Assembly (NCBI RefSeq): GCF_024713945.1
Contig: NC_134679.1
Span: 3,663,001 to 3,727,000 of the forward strand
From: Dermatophagoides farinae
Taxonomy: Eukaryota; Arthropoda; Arachnida; Sarcoptiformes; Pyroglyphidae
Direction of reading: 5' to 3'
Length of the DNA stretch: 64,000 nucleotides
Part shown: positions 52,745-64,000 of the stretch, piece after piece
How positions within the stretch are numbered: position 1 is the first letter of the stretch
Layout: the number at the start of each line of letters is the position of its first letter
The notes under the pieces: model-generated
What the model was told of the DNA's origin: nothing
Database searches by the model: none
Seen by the model: only the letters and a program-made list of their open reading frames with translations
Program-made: the position numbers and the translations under genes

Positions 52745-54103
52745 CTAAATTACATTTAAATTAGACGTATTATGAGAAGAATCATCATCATTTTTATCTT
52801 GCTTTTGAGAAGCAATCAAAGGCATTTTTTCGATTTCTTCTAAATCAATGCATTGATAATCCAGACAAGAAGTATCGGTGGCAGTTTCATTAATATTGCT
52901 TCCGCTTGACATCATCATGGGTTTATTCTCGTGGACAATTTTTAAAAAATTGCCAATCGTTTCGTAATAAGTAGGACATTTCCAAGTGAAGTTGTGCGTT
53001 CCAGATTCAAATGTGTGCAATTCTTTATAAACGGCTGGAGAGTTCTAAAATAAAAGTAAATTTTTTTTTCAATCAGTTACAAAAATTGAATTAAAACTAA
53101 CTTTAAATAATTGTATCATCATCTTCGGTGGAATCAATTCGTCTGATAGTCCAGAGATGAAAATAGTCGGTACAGTTATTCGCGAAATCTTGTCAATGGA
53201 ATTGAAACGACTTTTGTAAAACCAATCCGGTACGAATTGAAGAAAACGGGTGAACCACAATGGACTATTATGTGTATGATGGGCAAATAAATGGCGAGAA
53301 ATATCAGGCACGCTGGTAAAAGTATTTTCGATCACCATGGCCATAGGCCGAAGATGAGCAATTCGAGAATCGTTATTGATTTGATCTGCTAAACCAATCG
53401 CTACAGCAGCTCCTAATGAACGACCGAATAGAACAATTTTTGAAGAATCAATTTGTCTACAACTATTTAGAAATTGAATCGCGGCTAATGCATCTTGATA
53501 AAGGCCACTTTCAGAAGGTTGGCCTTCGGAAAGGCCATAGCCACGGTATTCAACCATCAAAAGGTTACACTGAAATTGTTTATAAAATTCGATTGCGTTG
53601 ATTAACCGGTGGCCAATATTACCAGCATTTCCGTGTAAATAAATCAATGTAGCACAATTAGTAGCAGTCACTGGCTGTTTAATGAATTGCATGTGAATTT
53701 TCGTCCCATCCTGAGCATTAATGAATAAGTTGTCATAATCAAGACCATAAGATTTAGGCGTTGGAACATTGACACGGCTATCCTCGGGATTGTGTGGGCT
53801 ATACAATAATCTATCACATAGATTGTAAATATAATCTATATCATGTAATCGATAAGTGAATTGATAAGCATCGTTTCAACAAAACTTACAGATAAAACAA
53901 GAAAATAACAATAAAAAAGTGATGAGGCAGCCAGTTATGTACCAAAAAATGATGATGATGAATATAACAGTTAGATATAGAATGACATTATTTTCTTTGA
54001 TTATTCGATAAAGACCATATCTACAAATGAATTGATAGATTGACCATAATTTTAATGGACGCATCTTTTGTTTACATAATAATAATCGATCACATTCATT
54101 CAA
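52745..54103 (-). CDS. ABHD13: ABHD13, membrane-anchored alpha/beta hydrolase
   Basis: Exons 54103-53890, 53835-53102 and 53044-52745 (1248 nt, 415 residues), with introns of 54 and 57 bp, GT..AG, phases matching. An N-terminal hydrophobic segment (about 40-70) is followed by the hydrolase core. Oxyanion motif HGNAGNIGHR (His139), nucleophile elbow GRSLG (Ser211), acid SGLSDELIPP (Asp303) and GTHNFTW (His333) complete the triad. Order and spacing fit ABHD13 (Bem46 family), a putative membrane serine hydrolase; the natural substrate is not established. It is longer than the vertebrate protein (about 337 residues), mainly because of a polar tail of about 60 residues after the hydrolase core (acidic, Asn/Ser-rich). 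A second Met at residue 14 could also serve as start. It lies 200 bp downstream of SNRNP40 on the same strand. Confidence 0.94.
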
Positions 54104-54223
54104 TGTATCAATATGTCAATTTCAATGTGAGAACAAATAAATGATAAAATGTCTCCTAAACAATACAGAACAAAAATAACGCATGCGTCTTAAAACCAAA
54201 AGAATTTAATCATGAATACATTT

Positions 54224-54229
54224 TTTATT
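54224..54229 (-). terminator. Candidate SNRNP40 poly(A) signal
   Basis: AATAAA on the - strand about 75 bases past the SNRNP40 stop. The whole gap to the ABHD13 start is only 200 bp. Confidence 0.55.
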
Positions 54230-54303
54230 ATGGTTGTGTCATCAATTATATTTAAACAAAAGAATGAAAATAAGATAAAATATTCCATTATGAGGAAATA
54301 TGA

Positions 54304-55600
54304 TTATGGATCAATTTCACCAAGAAACAATTGTCGATCGCTTGAACATGATAAAACTGTCATAAAAATTTAATTTGATTAAAAATAAGCAACAAAAAAC
54401 ATTTAATATAACTTACTAATAGGTTCGTTTGGATGGAAAACAACTTCGTTGACTGAACCATTATGGCCCGGTAATTTATATATGATTCGTTTGTCATAAG
54501 CATTCCAAATATAAACATTCCGATCGGCCGAACCGGCTGTTACACGATCTCCGTTGGGTGACCATGAACAACGTAAAAGGTTTTTTTCGAAATTATGTTG
54601 ATGTCCAGTCAATGTTTTCGAGCAACGATCCGATTGTACAAATGGACGAATATCCCAGATGCATACTGTGAAAAAAACGATCCAAGTTCAAATGAATTGA
54701 ATGTAATATCAAAGGATATAAAAAGACACTTACGTGAATTATCCATCGAATTCGAAAGAACGAAATTTCCGTTCGGACTAAGAGACAAACCAGTGATGGT
54801 GTCAAAATGTCCAGACATTGAATACAATAGTTTATTTTTACGGAGATCGTACACTTTAATTAAATTTTCGATGCCTCCAACAATAATTTGATCAGCTGAA
54901 TCGTTGAAAGTACAAGCGGTTAATTGATATTCTTCCTTGAGGACGGATGAAACTTGTCGTTTTCTGGTATCCCATATCCTAATTGTTTTATCATCCGAAA
55001 CACTACATAGCAATGCTTTGGATTGGTCACGACAAGGGCAACAAGCGTTGACAATACTCTGATGTCCAGTGAGTTTTTTCATTCGAGCTCCAGTTTTTGA
55101 ATCCCAAATAATCAAATTTTTATCAGTCGAAGTTGAATAAATATAATCGCCGGCACCCGAAAAATGAGCATCCAAAACGGCTCCTTTATGCCCGCCAGAC
55201 AGTAAAGCATAGTTTTTACATTCACCGTATGTATTCCATAAAACTATCAATCATAGAATGGTAATAATATACGAAAGGAATGAACAAATTATTAAACACT
55301 TACATATGTTTCGATCAAAACCAGCAGATAAAATTGTTTCGCCATTAGGGTGGAATTTACAAGTGTTTATTTCGGATTCGTGTCCAGTCAATAACATGAT
55401 AGGTGATTCAAGTTTAGAAGTTCGATTCACGGTCTAATTAATGAAGTATGCCGGTTATAGAATTTAAATCAATAATTTCAATTGAATATGCTTACAGATA
55501 TAAGTTGTCCATTTCCAGGTTCGTTATCGATGACTGACAATTCTTTTCTTGATCTTTTTTCAAAGATCGCTACCGGCATGGATTCAAAATTACGTTTCAT
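54304..55600 (-). CDS. SNRNP40: SNRNP40, U5 snRNP 40-kDa WD40 protein
   Basis: Exons 55600-55496, 55433-55304, 55243-54734, 54665-54417 and 54356-54304 (1047 nt, 348 residues), with introns of 60-68 bp. Seven WD40 repeats start near residue 49 (LLTGHESEINTCKFHPNG). Family signatures are SAGFDRNIFLWNTYGEC, VTGLSL-type ITGLSLSPNG, HNFEKNLLRCSWSPNGDRV and LPGHNGSVNEVVFHPNEPI. It ends LFLGEIDP, so repeat 7 lacks a WD dipeptide, as in the human protein (about 357 residues). The protein is a scaffold of the spliceosomal U5 snRNP with PRPF8 and SNRNP200, in the nucleus. The start is at MKRNFESMPV: an upstream in-frame ATG at 55672 would add a hydrophobic stretch foreign to the family. The N-terminal 35 residues diverge, as usual. 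Confidence 0.96.
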
Positions 55601-56028
55601 TTTTATTTTCAAAATTAGATAAATATAAATGAAATTGAAAACACTCCAGAAATCAACAACAACATGCCTCAAACGCGCGAATACGTTCTCTATGAAGAGG
55701 ATGCATTCTATACCGCATTTTTTAAAAATTTGATGTGTTGGTTAATTCAAATTATCCGCATAAATTTATTTACCACAAAAATCAAATTTTAATAAATTCA
55801 AAAAAAAAAAATCATTTTCAATTGATGAGTTTGTTTATAAATGCGTCAGTGATTTGAACCCAAGATGAAAATTTTAAGATATAGCAAAGCAATAAATTGA
55901 CAAATTCTAATTATTTGAAAAAAATTCAAAAGTGACTAGAAAATAACATTAGTAGGAATTAAACAAATATAATCATTAAATAACAGGATGACGGTCTTTT
56001 TGGTATACGATGATCGAGGACTGCATTA
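55601..56028. other. Intergenic, SNRNP40 promoter side and ASAP 3' flank
   Basis: 428 bp, AT-rich. It contains CpG-bearing aaacgcgcgaatacg (about 55672-55686) near the SNRNP40 start and an AATAAA on the - strand at 55770-55765 for ASAP. No ORF or repeat of note. Confidence 0.7.
55765..55770 (-). terminator. Candidate ASAP poly(A) signal
   Basis: AATAAA on the - strand, about 260 bases after the ASAP stop codon. Confidence 0.5.
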
Positions 56029-59000
56029 TTATTCAATGAATTGAACAAAAATGGCTGGAAATAATCCACGCCTGGAAGGATCGCCTTCAATCATTCCTTC
56101 CATCCAGTCATCGTCATTGGTCACTTCGTTGATGACTGTGATTATTTCTCCAGATTTAAATGAAATCTCATCAGATTGATCCGCATCACAATCGTAAAGA
56201 GCTAAGCATCGACGGAATTTTCCAGGTGTTCCATGAGAATCGTGAATTTTCTGAAAAAGAAATTAGAATCAATATTTCAAACGATTGTTAAAATTTTACC
56301 TTCCGAGGTGGTGGTACGGGATGATTAACGCTGCTTTCACTCATTTGTTGTAATTGTACGGACATTTCATTTGGATATCGAGCAACGTCTGAATTGTCTG
56401 TTTTTGCTGGAATAGCAGGAGTGGTGGTCATCACTTTTCCATAAATGTTTGATATTCCAACTTTTTTACAGGTATTCGTAGTTGATGACGCTGTTCCTGC
56501 AGCTGTTGTATTCGATCCTGGAACAAAGACTGAAACTATCCCTGCTGGTTTAAGAGGGACAGCAGGTTTGTTTGGTTGTGGCTGATTATTATTGGTAGAC
56601 AGTGTACTTGATTGTTTAACAGATAAACCAGGAGTGGAAAATACGGAAGTGACAAGTGAATTATCAACAGAATTGTTACGTATGTGTTGACTCATTTTTG
56701 ATGTCATCACTTGTTGCAGATTGTTGTGAGTGGTTATAGAGGTTGAATTTAAGGAATTTGAATTGGAGCTTATATCAGCTGATGCTGCTCGAGAATGACC
56801 TGCCAAAAACGGTCGTGAGCCGGAAATGTTATATTTTTCTTCATACATGTTCGTATCGACAATAATTTTCGACATACCATCTTTATTCGGTATTTGAGGC
56901 TGCTGTGATTCGGCCGAAAACCTAAGTCGGCTATTTCTAACTACATTACCACGAACAAGTGAATCTGGATCTGAACTGTTAACAATAGTTGTGGCTTTTG
57001 TATTTGAAGTATCAATATTCACTACAGTTGAATAAAAATCTCCAACTACACTTGATGGTCGAGAATTTTGAGCTGAGGAAGTAAATGTTCCTGCTGTATG
57101 ATTGGCTGTAGAATAATTGTTGTAAAGAGATGATTTTGATGTCTGAGCATTACTCTTCTGCAATTATATATATTAAATGATGATATTGTTAATAAATCAG
57201 CCAAAAATTGAATGATATAAGAATTACCAATTCATTGGAATCCGATTCGCTTTCAGTTTGATAGCGAAATGAAAATTTTCGATTACTAGAACGAATTCGA
57301 TTATTTGTCAATGATTGTTCATTCTGATTGAACATCAATTGATTCACACGGCGAATTTCATCAGCATTTCTGATTGCACCATTCTAAGAGGAATGACAAC
57401 AAAATTATTAAAAGACTACATAATGTTAAAGCACTCGAATAGAAACCTTTTCATCGAGATCATCATCGGAAAAATCGGTGGATGGATCTTCCGTCTGGAC
57501 ACTATAGTGAATGATAATGTTCTCAAACAATGATTTTTGATTCTTTTCCGCACATTCCAGCTAACCAAGAAACAATCAATTAAAATTCCCTAAATCGAAA
57601 GAATTCAACTCACCAATTGGATCAAAAATATATTCTGATCATCTCGAGCTAAATCCATTGGGGTTTTGTTCATTTTATTTTTTAGAGAATAATTGGCCTT
57701 TGAGCGAAGCAATAGTTTCATACATTCTGGTCGATTATATATGACACAATAATGTAGAGCCGTATTGCCATCCGGCCTAGTTATCACATCGAGATCGGGC
57801 GAATTTTGGATTAAAAAATCAACGATATAAAGGGAACTGCCATCATATTCCCGCATAATCGACTGATGTAATGCCGTTTCCATCAAAGTATTTGATGGTA
57901 ATGGCGCACTAAGATTAGCACCTTCTGCCCAAACCTGTAACAGAAAGTATATATCTTTGGAGTGAACAGCCTGTTCGAGATCATTTAGCAATTCCAATTC
58001 GGATGTACATGTTTTAATAATATATTTGCGATGTAGATATTTATTCCTAATGAATTGATTTCGTTCATCCATTGTGCTATTTGGTTTAGGTTTGAATGTT
58101 TGAATATTACAGCTGGCTTCCATAATATCATTGAAGCCATTATTACTCATTGTTGCTGCAATCAGCAGCTGTGATGTACCAATATTATCCAATGTTAGTG
58201 ATTGTATCCGTGAAACATGGACTCCCATTTCACGATGAATTCCAGAACATTCAATGCACTATAAAAACTTGAAATAAAAATATGTTCATTTAGGTAAAAA
58301 AAAACTTACAGTTAATACACCGAAATTGGTAGCCAGCCAAGTTGGTTCTTGGGTTGAACCACAATCTACACAGCAGTCATTACCAGGCAGTTTTCGTATA
58401 TGTTCAATTATGTTTTGACGAAGTTTAGGAAGATTGGAATTTGGATCATTTGATGAATCTATTATTCGATTATTAGAATTGGTCATTGCCATCGATGAAT
58501 ATGCTAGCTCAGAATTTGCAACTTTATCAGACGTGGAGTTATCAAACTCTTTTTTAAGAGCACCTTCCTTGTTGTTAATTAGAACGGATATCCAGGCTTC
58601 GGCATCATGTTCATCTTCTACTTGAAAATGATAAGTACGATTATAGGAGATGAGATCAAAATTAGTTCCAAAATTTTTAAGTTGATTATTAGCCGGATTG
58701 GTCAGATTGGATGTTTGTGACAATGATGATTGTGCTCTATCATCACCTGTTATCGATTGTGATTGCACATTCTGTTGTTGCTGACAAGTTTTAATCTGAC
58801 ATGTCAACAAATTTACTTTAGTAGGTGGTTTTGATTCATCCGAATGCCAAATGTAAAGGAATCCGTCTTTGACTTCACATTTACGTTTTTGCCATACTTT
58901 GACACGCATTTTACTCTCGGATTTTTTCAGCAAATATCCCGATTTATAACACCCATATTGTTTGTTACCTTGAGGTTGGTGTAAAGAATAATAGCCAACC

Positions 59001-60114
59001 GATCGCCTATTTGATTGATCCGAATGATGCGAATCATTCATTATTGAACTAGTATTCATCGAATAAGTATCAAATAATGCATTGGATGATTTAAGCAATG
59101 ATCTAAGTTCGAACAATTCTCGTTTCTCTTCCTCTTTTCGTTGTCGTGCTTGCTGTATCTGTACTGTACAATCATTGATAAATGATTGAAATTGTTCAAT
59201 TGCTTCAAGACCAGCACGAAAATATTTACATTGAGCATTAAAATATTCGATATAATGCAGTAGCAAATCAAAAGATTTCTTCATCTCAATATCATTCGCT
59301 TTAATCAAATATTCACACATCTGATATTGGAGCTGTTTCCTTTCACGGTCCATTTCTTCTGCCATTTCAGCTCCGGTTATTTCAGTCCGTATTAATCCGG
59401 CTTCTTTGGCCTGAGCTTTTTTCTCTTTTTCAAGTTTGCTCATTTTAATTTCATATTCTTTTAACGCTTTATCGACGGGTTTTTTCAACTCATTCTTCAC
59501 ACCTTTAAGATCACCTTTGAGAACGTTATCCACGGGAAACATAATTATATTGCATAAGCTTTGCATCTTGATATCAAAGATAAACATTGTAAAACAATCA
59601 TTAAACTACAAATAAAAAAATGACATACTAAAGTTTTTTCCAAAGCGGCCAATTCTTTTACGATGAATGAAAATTTCACAAATGCAGCTCCAATAAATTC
59701 TTCCTTTTCACGTAAATTTGACGAATTGATACCCAATTTTTCTAAAGATTCGGACAATATGATTTTATTTCCATAATTAGCTATTCGATTATAAAGAATA
59801 AAGAATTAAAAAATAAAATCTGAAAATTCAAATCGAAAAAAATGCTTACCACATCCTCCATTATGTATAGCTTTAACAGATTTTTTCATCTTGGACAATC
59901 CATTTCGATCAAGATCAAGGCCCTAAGGATTGGAAAAAATAAAATAATAATAAACAGTGCTTAAGCGGTTTAGCAGTCGAACCTCTTCAATAGAGTTGAC
60001 CAATTGTTTACAATAGGAAATATTTGAATAAAATGTCGATGTTGTTGGTGAATGAAAATCATCTTTGGCTTCATTTATAAAGTCTTTGACATTAAAAGAA
60101 TGATCGGGAGGCAT
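56029..60114 (-). CDS. ASAP1: ASAP-type ArfGAP with BAR, PH, ankyrin and SH3 domains
   Basis: Nine exons: 60114-59983, 59922-59850, 59780-59629, 59566-58310, 58258-57614, 57560-57447, 57383-57228, 57157-56300, 56250-56029 (3609 nt, 1202 residues). Introns are 49-70 bp and all phases agree. Domains: BAR (about 1-300), PH (about 328-453, starting YKSGYLLKKSES), ArfGAP zinc finger with C518/C521 and C539/C542 and arginine finger R547 (CSGIHREMG), ankyrin repeats (about 650-753), a Ser/Asn-rich linker with few Pro motifs (KPAVPLKP about 1040, VPPPRK 1124-1129) and a C-terminal SH3 (about 1143-1202). It stimulates GTP hydrolysis on Arf GTPases at focal adhesions, podosomes and endosomes. The start MPPDHSFNVKDFINEAKDDF fits vertebrate ASAP; a Met ten codons upstream is in frame. 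The vertebrate paralogue cannot be resolved, and one copy is expected in arthropods. The PH domain carries a Q/S/N insert of about 40 residues. Confidence 0.96.
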
Positions 60115-60803
60115 TTTTTGATGAGAAAACAAAGTTGACGTCAAAAAATAAGAATGAAAATTTGCATTCGATTCCGATTAATTTTTTATAACAAATCTTT
60201 CATGTAAATTTTTGTATTTTATCACAGAACTTGAAACTTGAAATTACGAACGACAATAAAGCCTAGATGAGTGTTCTCATACACAATAAATGCAAAAATT
60301 ATGATGAATAAAAGTATTCAACGATAATGCCAAATAATTCAGAAGAAATGACGGCTCATGCAGGAAACAGGATAAATAATAGTTTTCAAAATCATTTTCA
60401 GAATTTCAAAGTTTAATCACTACAGAAAGGGCTAAAGTGAATTCTGATAAAAGCAAAAAAACATTAATTTTCCAATGTTTTTATTTTGTATACAACAATT
60501 ACAAATGCAAAAAAAACCGAGACAAAAACAATCGGCAAAACATCGGGCAACCCCTGTTTTTCACCGCCTAAAGATGCCATCAATAAAGAACGTGACAAAA
60601 TGTGAGTAGCGCGAAAATACATAATGTAGCAACTCAAATTTAATGATAATTTTCATTTGAGTAATTCAAATATTCTAATGATAAATATTTCATGTATAAA
60701 ATAATTAACAATGTAAATAATCTGATAACAAAAATAGGATCGAAAAATTTTCGTTTTTGGCTTCTCGGCTGGCTTTTATGATCGCCGCAAGTGGGTATAA
60801 TCA
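60115..60803. other. Intergenic, ASAP upstream and PI4KB 3' flank
   Basis: 689 bp without ORFs. On the - strand it holds an ATTAAA variant at 60644-60639 and an AATAAA at 60485-60480, either of which could end PI4KB. The rest (60115-60470) is AT-rich and presumably includes the ASAP promoter and 5' UTR; no core promoter element is clear. Confidence 0.7.
60480..60485 (-). terminator. Candidate PI4KB poly(A) signal
   Basis: AATAAA on the - strand, about 320 bases past the PI4KB stop; a nearer ATTAAA variant at 60644-60639 is the alternative. Confidence 0.4.
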
Positions 60804-63520
<2,717 letters not shown>

Positions 63521-63524
<4 letters not shown>

Positions 63525-63541
63525 ATTGAACGAATGGCCAT
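63521..63541 (-). promoter_or_regulatory. PI4KB upstream ORF ending in an AUGA overlap
   Basis: A 6-codon ORF (MAIRSI) whose stop TGA (63523-63521) overlaps the main ATG (63524-63522) as ATGA. A scanning ribosome would read this ORF and could reinitiate, or be blocked, at the main start. Another overlapping frame starts further upstream (MIYFYINF). Confidence 0.4.
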
Positions 63542-63646
63542 TGATTATTGAGTTGAATGTATTGTGAGTGAGGAAAATTAATATAAAAATATATCATCAC
63601 GATGATGAAGATCAAAATATGATATCACGAAATATTTACGCCTATT
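63525..63646 (-). other. PI4KB 5' UTR part of the start exon
   Basis: The acceptor tttttgtacag (ending at 63647) opens an exon that runs into the coding region. There is no in-frame Met upstream of 63524 before an in-frame TGA near 63596. Several out-of-frame ATGs are present. Confidence 0.6.
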
Positions 63647-63705
63647 CTGTACAAAAATTGAATACAAAATTAACTTGCATATACCATCATATAAATCTCA
63701 CTTAC

Positions 63706-63750
63706 CTTTCATTGAAAATTTGTTGATTTTTCGGTCAAACTAAACATATT
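63706..63750 (-). other. PI4KB 5' non-coding exon, upstream end unknown
   Basis: A strong donor AAAG|GTAAGTGAG (edge at 63706) pairs with the acceptor at 63647, giving a 59-bp intron like the others in this cluster. It contains a 12-codon upstream ORF (63747-63709). The transcription start is not visible, so the 5' boundary given here is nominal. Confidence 0.5.
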
Positions 63751-64000
63751 GTTTCATGCAAATCATTGTTCTATCAACGCGATATAATTATAATATACAA
63801 ATTCATTACAATTAGATTTTTTCATTTCATCAACAATGCATTCATTTTATTTTGGAGATGAAAAAAAATTTGTAAATTACAAGGCCAACGCGCCACAAAT
63901 ATGTACGAGGGCAATGACGGTGATAATTTTGGGCCAATAATGATGATAAAAAAAGCAATGAAATTGAGAACGGATTTAATGGGAAAATGAAGGCCAAAAA
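63751..64000. other. Region upstream of PI4KB
   Basis: AT-rich, with GC-containing patches (ggccaacgcgccacaaata near 63881). It probably holds the PI4KB promoter. No ORF or recognisable RNA gene is present before the window ends. Confidence 0.5.

Noticed and set aside
54593-54891. + strand ORF of 98 codons and - strand 70-codon ORF within SNRNP40
   Set aside because: They overlap SNRNP40 exons 3-4 and are shadows of them; one reads through the 68-bp intron.
55601-55672. Upstream in-frame ATG for SNRNP40 at 55672
   Set aside because: The extra 24 residues are hydrophobic and unlike any SNRNP40 N-terminus; the start at 55600 fits a soluble nuclear protein.
60757-60790. ggcttctcggctggctttt resembles the U2 snRNA 5' end
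   Set aside because: Only the cttctcggc core matches; the following U2 sequence is absent, and the site lies just after the PI4KB stop.

Overview
This is a 64-kb piece of an AT-rich eukaryotic genome, most likely an arthropod and plausibly a mite. The clues are spliceosomal introns (GT..AG) inside metazoan genes, an arthropod-type dve homeobox gene, very small introns (49-70 bp) in the compact genes, and non-coding DNA full of A/T runs and short (CA)n, (CAT)n, (CAA)n, (CT)n and (GATA)n repeats. The organism call is inference from gene content and style; no species marker was seen.

Layout. Positions 1-14988 hold no coding sequence I can support, only microsatellites, homopolymer runs and a few more complex islands. 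From 14989 to 50524 on the + strand lies a defective proventriculus (dve/SATB-like) transcription factor gene, seen as five coding exons with introns of 27105, 836, 5110 and 65 bp. Its 5' coding part is missing: the first visible exon opens in mid-protein, inside the ULD/CMP domain. Positions 50525-52744 are its 3' flank, with repeated CA tracts.

From 52745 to about 63750, four genes lie head to tail on the - strand, 200-690 bp apart: ABHD13 (alpha/beta hydrolase), SNRNP40 (WD40 protein of the U5 snRNP), ASAP (BAR-PH-ArfGAP-ankyrin-SH3) and PI4KB/four wheel drive (PI 4-kinase beta). I resolved all their exons, and every CDS closes in frame: 415, 348, 1202 and 864 residues. dve and ABHD13 are convergent.

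How the genes relate. dve is a developmental repressor whose long repeat-filled introns probably carry its regulatory DNA. The best candidate is an inverted-repeat/palindromic TAAT cluster at 42976-43032. The other four are housekeeping genes in a dense block. Two neighbours, PI4KB and ASAP, both act in Arf/phosphoinositide membrane traffic in known biology; whether their adjacency matters is not shown by the sequence. I found no rRNA, tRNA, CRISPR array, transposase or viral gene. The most unusual features are a roughly 90-residue S/T/N/Q-rich insert in the dve ULD domain, the contrast of giant and tiny introns, the intronic TAAT element, and upstream AUGs before PI4KB, one with a stop-start AUGA overlap.
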